Below are positions 16,891 to 25,381 of a stretch of DNA of 40,607 nt, piece by piece (position 1 is the first letter of the stretch; each line of letters opens with the position of its first letter). Source of the stretch: Minwuia thermotolerans (GTDB lineage: Bacteria > Pseudomonadota > Alphaproteobacteria > Minwuiales > Minwuiaceae); assembly GCA_021604565.1 (NCBI GenBank), contig BQJF01000037.1, positions 1-40,607 on the forward strand. Direction: 5' to 3'. The notes beneath the pieces were generated by a model. It made no database searches. It was not told where the DNA came from and worked only from the letters and a program-made list of their open reading frames with translations. The translations under genes were made by a program, and so were the position numbers.

Positions 16891-17343
16891 TCAGGTCTGT
16901 CGCGGCTTCCGCGGCAGAACCCGCCCGGTCGCAGTGGCGGTGACGACGATCTCCCCGTCCGCGTCGAACAGGCGGCCGGAGAGGAAGGCGACGGACTTGC
17001 CCAGCTTCTCGACCTGGCCCTCGGCGAACAGTTCGCCGGGCTTGCCGCCGTTGAGGAAGCTGACCTTCAGTTCCAGGGTCGGGATGATGATGCCGAAATT
17101 GCCCCTGATGATGCAGGCGACAGCCATCGCCTCGTCGACCATGGCCGTCAGGATGCCGCCCTGGACAACCCCGATGCCATTCATGAATTCCGGTCGGGCC
17201 ATGTAGCGCACCCGTGCCCAGCCCCTGTCCGGATCGCAGTCCACCAGATACTGCCCCAGCAGTTCGCTGGCCGGGGCCAGCGGGCGGCTGCGCAGGATGC
17301 GGAGGGCGCGCTCGCGCTTCGTCTCTTCAGTGCTTTCAGACAT
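16891..17343 (-). CDS. Hotdog-fold thioesterase (PaaI-like)
   Basis: The 150-residue protein fits a PaaI-type acyl-CoA thioesterase: the pattern NGIGVVQGGILTAMVDEA (about 57-74), with the central glycine pair and acidic residue, forms the catalytic hotdog helix. Strands around ELKVSFLNGG and EIVVTATATG complete the fold. Such enzymes hydrolyse small or aromatic acyl-CoA esters as homotetramers in the cytoplasm. The ATG at 17343 was chosen because residues further upstream look non-coding and would overlap the methyltransferase gene. It lies 19 bases after that gene and is probably the last gene of the leftward ABC-like operon. Confidence 0.85.
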   Translation of the reverse strand: MSESTEETKRERALRILRSRPLAPASELLGQYLVDCDPDRGWARVRYMARPEFMNGIGVVQGGILTAMVDEAMAVACIIRGNFGIIIPTLELKVSFLNGGKPGELFAEGQVEKLGKSVAFLSGRLFDADGEIVVTATATGRVLPRKPRQT

Positions 17344-17362
17344 AGCGGGATCGTCCGTTCGT

Positions 17363-17851
17363 TCAGATACGTTTGTGGATTTGATAACGCCCGGGGCGAA
17401 CGCCTTCCGGCAGTTCAAGCGGCGCGAAAGCCGGATCGGGCAGCGGCTGATCACTGACCAGGATCGTGCCGGCCTGCGACAGGGGCACCAGCAGCGGCGC
17501 GATCATCGCCGCCATGGCGACGCTGGCTCCCTTGTCCCCGGTTCCGGTGTCGGCATGGATCAGCGCCACCGAACTGCCGAGCATCCGGGCCGCCTGCGGC
17601 AATGTCTCCAGGAAATCGCCAAGCAGCAGATCGTCATCGGCGGGAATGCAGTCCGGATGAGCGTTCACCTGACGCTCGAACACCAGGATGCGGCGGGCAG
17701 GCAGCAGGCTGCGCAGATGGTCGAACGTGCGTCCGTTGCCGAGACCGAGCTCCAGCACGTCGCCGGGAAGGTCGGCAATGGCGGCGGCGGCCCAGTCGAG
17801 ACAGGCGCGCTGCGCGCACAGGCGTTCGATGACGGAATCGAGGCGACTCAT
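17363..17851 (-). CDS. Small SAM-dependent methyltransferase (Methyltransf_17-like)
   Basis: The 162-residue protein has one Rossmann-type SAM-binding domain. VLELGLGNGRT (32-42) is motif I, VFER (about 57-60) gives the acidic residue at the end of beta-2, and LLGDFLETLP and LIHADTG follow. The short length and N-terminal MSRLDSVIERL/AQRACLDW resemble PF12692-type putative methyltransferases common in alphaproteobacteria; the substrate of that family is unknown to me. It lies 32 bases past the cyclic-nucleotide-binding gene and 19 before the thioesterase gene on the same strand, so an operon is likely. Confidence 0.8.
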   Translation of the reverse strand: MSRLDSVIERLCAQRACLDWAAAAIADLPGDVLELGLGNGRTFDHLRSLLPARRILVFERQVNAHPDCIPADDDLLLGDFLETLPQAARMLGSSVALIHADTGTGDKGASVAMAAMIAPLLVPLSQAGTILVSDQPLPDPAFAPLELPEGVRPGRYQIHKRI

Positions 17852-17883
17852 CTTCGCTGAACCAGGCCAGTCCCTTGCCGATC

Positions 17884-18354
17884 CTAATCGGCCCCCTGCA
17901 GCTTGTTCAGGTCATTGCGGGCCTGCTGCAGATCCTGCGTGGTCCGGTCGAGGCGGAAGGCAATCTCGCGCATGATCTCGATGGTCATCTGCGGAAATTC
18001 CGAAACGAGCCGGTAGAACAGGTCCTTGGTGATCCGCAGGGTGACCAGCTCGGTCGTGGCCTTGATCGTGGCCGTCCGGGGTATGTCGCACAGGATCGCG
18101 ATCTCGCCGAAGAAACTGTTCTTGTGCAACTGCGCCACGGTCAGCGGCCCGTTCGGCAGATTGACGATCACGTCCGCATCGCCCTGCACGATGACGTACA
18201 TGGAATCGCCGGGCTCCCCCTGTTCGCAGACCATTTCCCCGGCAGGAAACGTCAGCCGTTCGGAGGTGAAGGCCAGCAGCTTCAGCTTCGACTGTTCCAC
18301 CTTCTGGAACATCGGGATCTGACGCAGCAGTTCGACTTCTTCATTCAGGCTCAA
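17884..18354 (-). CDS. Cyclic-nucleotide-binding domain protein, stand-alone
   Basis: The 156-residue protein is essentially one cNMP-binding domain. Residues 36-60 (FPAGEMVCEQGEPGDSMYVI) form the first beta strands. The phosphate-binding cassette is FFGEIAILCDIPRTATI (81-97), with Glu84 and Arg93 in the positions that bind ribose and cyclic phosphate. A C-terminal helix with QQARNDLNKL may be coiled coil. It has no HTH, so it is not a CRP-type regulator by itself. Translation is best started at the TTG at 18354: AGGGGAG precedes it by eight bases and overlaps the stop of the ABC-like gene, while the next ATG is inside the domain. Coupling to that gene suggests it regulates the ABC-like protein. 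Confidence 0.85.
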   Translation of the reverse strand: MSLNEEVELLRQIPMFQKVEQSKLKLLAFTSERLTFPAGEMVCEQGEPGDSMYVIVQGDADVIVNLPNGPLTVAQLHKNSFFGEIAILCDIPRTATIKATTELVTLRITKDLFYRLVSEFPQMTIEIMREIAFRLDRTTQDLQQARNDLNKLQGAD

Positions 18355-18367
18355 GGTCGTATCTCCC

Positions 18368-21094
18368 CTAGGCGGCTTCGGCTGCGATGAGCTGGGAAAG
18401 CGCGGAGCCTTCCTTGCTGAGTTCCTCGAAGCTGCCACTCTCCACAATGCGTCCGCCCTTCATGACCAGCACATGATCGAAGCGTTCCGCCATCGCCGGG
18501 CGATGCACGCCCCAGATGATGGACCGACCCTCGAAGTCGGTCAGAAGGCCATCGAGAATCCGTGCCTGGCTGCTGGTGTCCAGCGACGCGGTAGCCTCGG
18601 TCAGGATCAGGACATCCGGACGCTTCACCACGGCGCGGGCAAGGGCCAGTTTCTGGCGCTGGGCACCGGTCAGGCGGGAACCGCCGATACCGACCTCGAA
18701 CTCCAGACCAACTTCCGACACCGTCTCGATGATGCCCAGCTCCGCCATAACCTCCCGCATCAGGGAACCGACACGGTCCTGCGCCTGCGCCTGGCCATAG
18801 GCGATCTTGCCGAACAGGATGTTGTCCTGAATGTTGGCAGCGGCGTTGTAGCGGTCCGGATCGAAGAACGCGACCGAGCCGGACAGGTCATCAGGCAGGT
18901 TGTCGGCAAAGGCCTTGCGCGCCTCCAGCACCTTCGCCTTCACGCTGTCGTCGATGATTCCGAGACGATGCCTTGCCTGCACCAGCTTGAACGGCAGGGA
19001 CATCAGCCTGGTGCGCTCATGCGGCTTCAGCCCGTCCAGCTGGTCCTTGGTATATTGCGCCAGCAGACCCTGCAGCTCCGGCAGGTCGTCCGACGAGACA
19101 AAGCTGAACTGCTGGAACAGTTCGTGGTCGGGCGGCAGGTCGGAGAACAGTTCGACCATGGTCGCGGCGGCCTGATAGCCCATGCTGACCATCTGATCCG
19201 TCATGCCGACCTTTTCCAGCACCTCCAGGATGTAGGGGTGCTCCGCCAGATGGTCGAGGTCGAAGGTATCGCCGACCGGCGTGCCGAACAGCAGGTTCTC
19301 GGCCAGGGAAGCGTTGGAATTGTATGCTGCCGGGTCGAACCGCTCGATCAGGACAGCCAGGGACGGGTCCGTCAGCCGCTCGTCGAGCGCCTTGCGCACC
19401 TTCAGCACGCCCTCCGCGATGTCGCTGCGCTTCTCCGGATCGACCCGCCCGCGCAGGCCGAACTGATAGACATCCTCGTCCAGTCCGACGACCTTCAGCG
19501 CCTCGATACCCGCACGACGCAGGCCGATGTTGTCCTCTACCCCGGCGGCCTGATAGTCCACCCAGTCGGCGGCAAGGTCGTAGTCCAGATTGCCTGATGC
19601 CTGCGCCTCGGTGACGTAGCTGTCGCGCTCCTTCTTCTTGTCGCCCTCGTAGGTCGCTTCCTTCAGCGGCCGATGTTTCAGGCCGTAGAAGAGGTTGTCC
19701 CCGAGAGACAGGTTGAAGATGAAGGGCGCATTGTCGACGAAGGAAATCCGCCGCCCCGTGACCGCTTCCGGCAGGCCCTGCAACAGGTGCTCGCCATAGT
19801 TGACCGTGCCACGATCCGGATCGATCAGTCGGGCCATGACCTCGGCCAGTTCATCACGTCCGGATCCGCCACCGCCCACCAGGGCGACCCGCTTGTCCAG
19901 GCCCAGCGCGAAACTGACCGAGTCGAGGATGCTGTTGTTCTGGTCGTCGGTCAGGGTGACACCGCTGGCCTTGATCTCGCCCTCGAAGCGGACCGGGCTT
20001 TCCGGTTCGCTCATCAGGCGCTCTTCCTCGAACAGCCCGGCAGGGGCGAACTGCTCCACCACCTGCTCGTACTTGATGCGGGCATCGGCCTGGCGCTGGT
20101 AGTACCCCAGCAGTTCCTTCCAGGGCGCGCCGATTTCCTTGTGCGCGCTGATGGCAGCGAACAGCGTACCCAGGTCAAGCTCGCCCTTGATCACCAGATA
20201 GCCACCGATGGAATAGAACATCACCGGGCCGAGCTGCTGGATGAAGTTGTTCACGAACTTGATGATGAACTTCCAGATGTAGATCTGCAGGCGGATGTAA
20301 TAGATGCCGTTCAGCCGCTCGGAAAATGTCGCCAGCTCCAGGTTGGAGGCGTCATGGGCATGGATTTCGCCGATGCCGGTGACGGTCTCACCAATCTTCT
20401 CCGACAGTTTCCGGACACGCTTGACGCGCTCCTTGCCCAGCAGGTTCACGCGCTTCTGCAGCTTCGGGATGATGTAGAACTGCAGCGGGTAGAGCGCGAC
20501 GGCAGCCAGCGCCAGTTTCCAGTCCGCGATCAGCATGTAGCCGAGCGACATCAGCATGATGCCGCCCTGCATGACCGGCAGGGAGAAACATTCACCGACG
20601 AAGCCACCCAGCGGCTCCACCTCGCCGGTGATCATGGAGATCACCTCACCCTGGCTGGTCTTCTTGAACGTCGGCTTGGGGAACCGCAGGATGCGCTGGA
20701 ACAGCGCATAGCGCAGGCGGCGCAGCATGCGTTCCGCCGTGACACCGCGATAGACGTTCAGCGCGTACTTGATGCCCTGCAGCAGCAGGATGTTGAGCAG
20801 GAACATGCCCACGAGGACAAAGAGAAACAGGACCTGATCGAACTCTGGTCCGATGTTGAAGACGGCCTCCGGAAACTCGATCGATGTCTTGACCGACTTC
20901 TCGATGACCGACCCGTCGGCCTGCGTCACCTGCTCGGGGACCTTGCGGAATCCCTGAATACCCTCGTTGACGATCTTCTCGACCAGCGTGTAGCCGAGCA
21001 TCGTGAACGGCATGTTCACCACCGCAAGCAGTACCAGGACGATCTGCTGGCGATAGCTGTATTTCAGGATGAAACTGAAGACGTTCCGTTCCAA
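18368..21094 (-). CDS. ABC transporter-like membrane protein with degraded, internally repeated nucleotide-binding domain
   Basis: The 908-residue product starts like an ABC exporter half-transporter: helices near 16-38, 86-112, 175-215, 275-310, and a periplasmic insert. The nucleotide-binding part is unusual. Walker A at 407-415 reads GGGGSGRDE, lacking the essential Lys and Ser/Thr. Walker B reads LILTEATASLD (829-839), with Thr in place of the Mg-binding Asp but Glu832 kept. The signature is LTGAQ (808-812), and His864 is kept. Q-loop-type motifs occur three times: SLGDNLFYG (463-471), SLAENLLFG (596-604) and NIQDNILFG (754-762), with a 158-residue spacing between the last two. Normal proteins of this class are about 580-620 residues. 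It probably starts at TTG 21094 after GAGGGGGA. ATP hydrolysis is doubtful; a regulatory or scaffold role, or a partner ATPase, is possible. Confidence 0.85.
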   Translation of the reverse strand: MERNVFSFILKYSYRQQIVLVLLAVVNMPFTMLGYTLVEKIVNEGIQGFRKVPEQVTQADGSVIEKSVKTSIEFPEAVFNIGPEFDQVLFLFVLVGMFLLNILLLQGIKYALNVYRGVTAERMLRRLRYALFQRILRFPKPTFKKTSQGEVISMITGEVEPLGGFVGECFSLPVMQGGIMLMSLGYMLIADWKLALAAVALYPLQFYIIPKLQKRVNLLGKERVKRVRKLSEKIGETVTGIGEIHAHDASNLELATFSERLNGIYYIRLQIYIWKFIIKFVNNFIQQLGPVMFYSIGGYLVIKGELDLGTLFAAISAHKEIGAPWKELLGYYQRQADARIKYEQVVEQFAPAGLFEEERLMSEPESPVRFEGEIKASGVTLTDDQNNSILDSVSFALGLDKRVALVGGGGSGRDELAEVMARLIDPDRGTVNYGEHLLQGLPEAVTGRRISFVDNAPFIFNLSLGDNLFYGLKHRPLKEATYEGDKKKERDSYVTEAQASGNLDYDLAADWVDYQAAGVEDNIGLRRAGIEALKVVGLDEDVYQFGLRGRVDPEKRSDIAEGVLKVRKALDERLTDPSLAVLIERFDPAAYNSNASLAENLLFGTPVGDTFDLDHLAEHPYILEVLEKVGMTDQMVSMGYQAAATMVELFSDLPPDHELFQQFSFVSSDDLPELQGLLAQYTKDQLDGLKPHERTRLMSLPFKLVQARHRLGIIDDSVKAKVLEARKAFADNLPDDLSGSVAFFDPDRYNAAANIQDNILFGKIAYGQAQAQDRVGSLMREVMAELGIIETVSEVGLEFEVGIGGSRLTGAQRQKLALARAVVKRPDVLILTEATASLDTSSQARILDGLLTDFEGRSIIWGVHRPAMAERFDHVLVMKGGRIVESGSFEELSKEGSALSQLIAAEAA

Positions 21095-21300
21095 GCCGCT
21101 TCCCCCTCACGCATGGCGCATGCTGGTTGCCACCCCCGGCCCAGCACCGCGCAGACGTTCTCTGTCACGAACCTTAGTGGACCGCGTCCCCTGCGACAAT
21201 CGCGATGCTTGGCCACGGACAAGCCGTTTGCCGCCACGTGACGATTCTGCCATAGTCCGGCGCAACACCAGCCGGAGCAATCGGCGCAATGGGGAAAAGA

Positions 21301-22518
21301 ATGGCGAACGGAAAAGGTTCGCGTGTCCTGATCTACAGCCACGATACGTTCGGGTTGGGGCACCTGCGGCGTTGCCGGGCAATTGCCCATTCGCTGGTCG
21401 AGAACAACAAGAATCTCTCGGTACTCATACTCTCGGGCTCGCCGATCATCGGCAGCTTCGACTTCCGCGCGCGTGTGGATTTCGTGCGGGTTCCCGGTGT
21501 CATCAAGCTGCGCAACGGCGAATATACCTCGCTGAACCTGCATCTGGATATCGAGGACATGCTGGCGCTGCGCGCGTCGATCATCCAGCACACGGCGGAA
21601 AGCTTCGATCCCGACATCTTCATCGTGGACAAGGAACCGCTGGGCCTGCGTGGCGAAGTGATGCCGACGCTGGAGATGCTGAAGAAGCGCGGTACGCGGC
21701 TGGTACTTGGCCTGCGCGACGTCATGGATGAGCCGAAGCTGCTGGTGCCCGAATGGCAGCGCAAGAACGTGCTGCCTGCGCTGGAAGACCTCTACGACGA
21801 CATCTGGGTCTATGGCCTGCCGCAGATCTGCAACCCGCTGGACGGACTGGAAATCCCCGACAGCGTGTCGCGCAAGATGGTCTACACCGGGTATCTGCCC
21901 CGGCGACCGAGCACCGCGCCCACAGTAACGCTGCCGGAAATCACCAGTCGCCCGTTCCTGCTGGTCACGACCGGCGGTGGCGGTGACGGCGACGCGCTGA
22001 TCGACTGGGTCCTGCGCGCCTATGAAACCGATCCGCTGCTGCCCTATCCGGCGCTGCTGGCCCTTGGCCCGTTCATGGCCCCGGAACTGCAGGCCGGGTT
22101 CCACGAACGCGCGGCGAAGCTGGACAGGGTCGAGGCCATTACATTCGACCCGCATTTCGAGAACCTGATGGCCAGCGCGGCTGGCGTGGTCGCCATGGGC
22201 GGATACAACACCTTCTGCGAGGTGCTGTCGCTGGACAAGCGCGCCATCATCGTGCCGCGCAGCGTGCCCCGGATGGAACAGACGATCCGTGCGGAACGTG
22301 CGGCAGCGCTGGGGCTGGTGCAGATGACACCGCTGGACGACGAGCGCGATCCCGAGGTCATGGCCGCCGCGATCCGCGCGCTGCCGCGTCAGAAGCAGCC
22401 CTCCGACATCGTCGTCCCCGGCCTGCTGGAGGGTCTGACCAACGTCAACCGCCTGGCGGCACCCTGGCTGGAGCGGGAGGTGAAAGCCCCGTCCGGTGCT
22501 GTGCGGAAGATCGTCTGA
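21301..22518 (+). CDS. Predicted glycosyltransferase, GT28/MurG-like (COG4671 type)
   Basis: The 405-residue protein has a two-Rossmann GT-B layout. The N-terminal DTFGLGHLRRCRAIAH (about 14-29) resembles the glycine-rich loop of MurG-like and UDP-sugar transferases; the C-terminal half has VTTGGGGDGD near 224 and GGYNTFCEVL near 303, a donor-binding region. It should transfer a nucleotide-activated sugar in the cytoplasm; the acceptor is not known. The ATG at 21301 was favoured since GGGGA lies six bases before it; the ATG at 21289 is possible. It opens the rightward operon and is divergent from the ABC-like gene across a gap of about 200 bases. Confidence 0.82.
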   Translation: MANGKGSRVLIYSHDTFGLGHLRRCRAIAHSLVENNKNLSVLILSGSPIIGSFDFRARVDFVRVPGVIKLRNGEYTSLNLHLDIEDMLALRASIIQHTAESFDPDIFIVDKEPLGLRGEVMPTLEMLKKRGTRLVLGLRDVMDEPKLLVPEWQRKNVLPALEDLYDDIWVYGLPQICNPLDGLEIPDSVSRKMVYTGYLPRRPSTAPTVTLPEITSRPFLLVTTGGGGDGDALIDWVLRAYETDPLLPYPALLALGPFMAPELQAGFHERAAKLDRVEAITFDPHFENLMASAAGVVAMGGYNTFCEVLSLDKRAIIVPRSVPRMEQTIRAERAAALGLVQMTPLDDERDPEVMAAAIRALPRQKQPSDIVVPGLLEGLTNVNRLAAPWLEREVKAPSGAVRKIV

Positions 22519-22612
22519 ACGGTCCCGCCGCCCGTGTGACCCTGTCGCCTGCGACGATCCGCTGTGGTGTGGCGGACTTTGCGTTTCATCCATCAGGGAC
22601 TAAATACGCCTC

Positions 22613-23356
22613 ATGGCGATCAATGATTTCATCGAAGCACAGCAGTTCGTGCCCGCCGAAGCAGGCGATCTGCTGACGGTCGAACAGGTGGAGCAGTACA
22701 ACAGGGACGGCTACGTCATCCTGAAGGACTGGATTCCGCAGGCACAGCTCGCACAGGTGCGCCCGGATGTGGAGCGACTGGTGGCGGAGAACCATCGCCG
22801 GCAGAAGGACATCAACACGAAGTCCGCCGCGGTCGACGGAATGATGCGCTCCGACCGGATCAGGGGTCTGATCGAGGCCGTGAACGGCCCGTCCGAGCTG
22901 TTGCAGAGTTTCGCCTTCACCAAGCTGCCCCACGAGGTACGGACCAAGCACTGGCACCAGGACGGCGTCTACTGGGGTCTGAGCGATTCCCGCGTGTGCT
23001 GTGTCTTCGTGCCCATGACGGCGACGAACGAGGACAATGGCTGCATCTGGATGGTTCCCGGCACCCACAAGCTGGGACGCATGTACCACGATGTGGCCAC
23101 GGACGAGTTCGGGCTGGAGAACCTGCGCTGCGAGATGAGCGCGTTCCGTGACCCGGTGCCGATGGTGCTGGAAGCCGGTGACGCGGTTCTGGCCCACACC
23201 TACACGGTCCATGCCTCGTTCCACAATCGCACCGATGAACCGCGGATCAGCCTGGGCTTCCACTTCCGCAACGTGGCGACCGAGCTGCAACTGCCTGCAC
23301 CCTATCGTCGGGAACAGGAACGTCGCCTTGGTCGTGATCCGGCCCGCGCGGCCTGA
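22613..23356 (+). CDS. Phytanoyl-CoA dioxygenase (PhyH) family oxygenase
   Basis: The 247-residue enzyme belongs to the Fe(II)/2-oxoglutarate PhyH family. The iron ligands appear as His115 and Asp117 in HWHQDG and His200 in TVHASFHN, and Arg211 in RISLGF is placed for 2-oxoglutarate binding. N-terminal YNRDGYVILKDW (29-40) is the usual family start. Substrates in this family range from acyl-CoAs to small amino acids and secondary metabolites and cannot be assigned here. The neighbours are a methyltransferase and two glycosyltransferases, so a hydroxylation step in tailoring of a glycan or small molecule is the likeliest role. The ATG at 22613 follows a 94-base gap. Confidence 0.9.
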   Translation: MAINDFIEAQQFVPAEAGDLLTVEQVEQYNRDGYVILKDWIPQAQLAQVRPDVERLVAENHRRQKDINTKSAAVDGMMRSDRIRGLIEAVNGPSELLQSFAFTKLPHEVRTKHWHQDGVYWGLSDSRVCCVFVPMTATNEDNGCIWMVPGTHKLGRMYHDVATDEFGLENLRCEMSAFRDPVPMVLEAGDAVLAHTYTVHASFHNRTDEPRISLGFHFRNVATELQLPAPYRREQERRLGRDPARAA

Positions 23357-23375
23357 ACGACAGGCGATCCGGACA

Positions 23376-24158
23376 ATGGTCAACATGAAGCTGAAGAAGC
23401 TGGCGCTGCGCTACGGTTACGACTTCACCTTCCGCAAGCTGCCGCAGCACGGGTTGCGTAACCGGCAGATGAAACTGCCACGCGACATGGAGCCGGTCTT
23501 CAGCGAGATCTTCGGCAAGGTGGGTGACCACACCATGACGACGCCGGATTGCGTTCATGCCCTGTTTGCCGCCACGAAACATGTGGTGGAGCAGGACATC
23601 CCCGGTGATTTCGTCGAGTGCGGCGTCTGGCAGGGCGGAAGTGCCATGACCATGGCGCTGACGCTGCTGCACATGGGCGTCACGGACCGCAACATCTACC
23701 TCTATGACACCTATACCGGCATGGTGAAACCGGAGGAGATCGACGTCCGGCAGCGCGACGGCTCGGACACGATCAGCCGCTGGGAGATGCAGCAGCGCGA
23801 TGACCACAATGAATGGTGCTACGCGCCCATCGACCAGGTGAAGGCCAACCTGGCCAGCACCGGCTATCCGGAGGACCGGCTGATCTACGTGAAGGGCGTG
23901 GTCGAGGAGACGATCCCCGGGGTTGCACCCGACCGGATCGCCCTGCTGCGGCTGGACACCGACTGGTACCGCTCTACCCGCCACGAGCTCGACCATCTGT
24001 ATCCCCGGTTAACCACCGGCGGCTTCCTGATCATCGACGACTATGGTGCGTATGCAGGCGCGCGTCAGGCGACGGACGAATATTTCGCGGAGAAGGGCAA
24101 CCGCCCCTACCTGAACCGCATCGACACGGCCGCTCGGATCGCGGTCAAGCCGGCTTGA
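23376..24158 (+). CDS. TylF/macrocin O-methyltransferase-family protein
   Basis: The 260-residue protein matches the TylF family of SAM-dependent O-methyltransferases that methylate sugar hydroxyls in antibiotic and surface glycan pathways. GDFVECGVWQGGSAM (about 77-91) is the SAM motif I region with the family's FVECGVW signature; YLYDTYTGM follows. LRLDTDWYRST (about 190-200) and LIIDDYGAY (about 215-223) carry the acidic residues that bind the metal and catalytic Asp in this family. The frame remains open upstream inside the PhyH gene; the ATG at 23376, 19 bases past that gene, is the sensible start, with another ATG at 23385. It is followed by a glycosyltransferase whose TTG start overlaps its TGA stop. 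Confidence 0.9.
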   Translation: MVNMKLKKLALRYGYDFTFRKLPQHGLRNRQMKLPRDMEPVFSEIFGKVGDHTMTTPDCVHALFAATKHVVEQDIPGDFVECGVWQGGSAMTMALTLLHMGVTDRNIYLYDTYTGMVKPEEIDVRQRDGSDTISRWEMQQRDDHNEWCYAPIDQVKANLASTGYPEDRLIYVKGVVEETIPGVAPDRIALLRLDTDWYRSTRHELDHLYPRLTTGGFLIIDDYGAYAGARQATDEYFAEKGNRPYLNRIDTAARIAVKPA

Positions 24159-25381
24159 GCACTGACCCTGCCGCGACCGGCCGGGTGGCCTTCGTCCTGA
24201 AGGGCTATCCGCGGCTTTCGGAGACCTTTATCGCCCAGGAGATCCTGGCGCTGGAACAGCGTGGCCTGGCCATCGACATCTGGTCCCTGCGCCATCCGAC
24301 AGATGCGACACGCCACCCCGTGCATCAGGACATTGCAGCCCCGGTCAGCTATCTGCCCGAATATCTGCGCGATGAACCGGATCGGGTCCGCGAGGCATGG
24401 CGCACCTGTTCCGCATGGCCGTCCTGGCAGACTGCCACTGCGCTGTTCGAGCGGGATTACCGGCGGGACCCGACCGTGAACCGGGTGCGCCGCTTCGGGC
24501 AGGGCGTGGTTCTGGCCGCAGAACTGCCACCGACCGTCACGCATCTGCACGCCCACTTCCTGCACACTCCGGCCTCCACCACCCGCTACGCCGCACTGCT
24601 GAAGGAGCTGCCGTGGAGCGTCTCCGCGCATGCCAAGGACATCTGGACCAGCCCGGCGTGGGAGAAGCGCGAGAAGCTCTCCGACTGCGCCTTCGCCGTG
24701 ACCTGTACAGCCGCGAATGCCGAACATCTGGCCCAACTGGCACCGGAGGGACGGGTCAGTCTGGTGTATCACGGCCTTGACCTCGCGCGCTTCCCCGCTG
24801 CCCCCGCAACGCGCCCGGAGAACCCGGTGCCCGTCATCCTGTCGGTGGGTCGCGCCGTGACGAAGAAGGGCTATCCGGTGCTGCTGCAGGCCCTGGCGGA
24901 AATCGAAGCACCCTGGCGTTTCGTCCATATCGGTGGCGGTGAACAACTGGCCGAGTTGAAACAGCAGGCGCGCGCGCTTGGCATTGCTGACCGGATCGAC
25001 TGGCGCGGCCCGCAACCACAGCAGGCGGTGCTGGAGGCCTGCCGACAGGCGGACCTGTTCGTGCTGGCCAGCCGCATCGCCGATGATGGTGACCGGGACG
25101 GCCTGCCCAATGTCCTGATGGAGGCGCAGAGCCAGGGTCTGCCGGTCGTCGCCACCGCGGTCTCGGCAATTCCCGAACTGGTACGGGACGGCGAGACCGG
25201 TCTGCTGGTGCCCCCTGACGACCCGCAGGCGCTGGCCACCGCGCTGTCGCGGATGCTGCGTGATCCGGCGGCGCGGAAGACCATGGGTCAGGCAGGTGAA
25301 GCCAGGGTCCGCTCAGCGTTCGACCTGGACCGGTGCATTGACCGGCTGGCTGTGAAATTCGGATTGGAGGCACACGGATGA
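24155..25381 (+). CDS. GT4-family glycosyltransferase
   Basis: The roughly 408-residue protein is a retaining GT-B enzyme of family GT4. The N-terminal domain has VAFVLKGYPRLSETFI, a start common in surface-polysaccharide transferases. The donor domain contains VILSVGRAVTKKGYPVL near 230, HIGGGEQL near 265, and the region LASRIADDGDRDGLPNVLMEAQSQGLPVV (about 307-335), where the E of LMEA is the GT4 catalytic-site acid. Translation probably begins at TTG 24155, overlapping the TylF stop; GTG 24185 is an alternative, and neither has a strong ribosome-binding site. The stop overlaps the next gene's ATG by four bases. Acceptor and sugar are unknown. Confidence 0.9.
   Translation: MSTDPAATGRVAFVLKGYPRLSETFIAQEILALEQRGLAIDIWSLRHPTDATRHPVHQDIAAPVSYLPEYLRDEPDRVREAWRTCSAWPSWQTATALFERDYRRDPTVNRVRRFGQGVVLAAELPPTVTHLHAHFLHTPASTTRYAALLKELPWSVSAHAKDIWTSPAWEKREKLSDCAFAVTCTAANAEHLAQLAPEGRVSLVYHGLDLARFPAAPATRPENPVPVILSVGRAVTKKGYPVLLQALAEIEAPWRFVHIGGGEQLAELKQQARALGIADRIDWRGPQPQQAVLEACRQADLFVLASRIADDGDRDGLPNVLMEAQSQGLPVVATAVSAIPELVRDGETGLLVPPDDPQALATALSRMLRDPAARKTMGQAGEARVRSAFDLDRCIDRLAVKFGLEAHG

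Noticed and set aside
19673..21241. 522-codon open frame on the plus strand opposite the ABC-like gene
   Set aside because: Composition is rich in R, H, D, Q and L typical of an antisense shadow in GC-rich DNA; no domain is recognisable, and the minus strand carries clear ABC motifs and helices.
21064..22593. 509-codon open frame opposite the glycosyltransferase
   Set aside because: Shadow of the GT28-like gene; no motif, and the plus strand has conserved glycosyltransferase segments.
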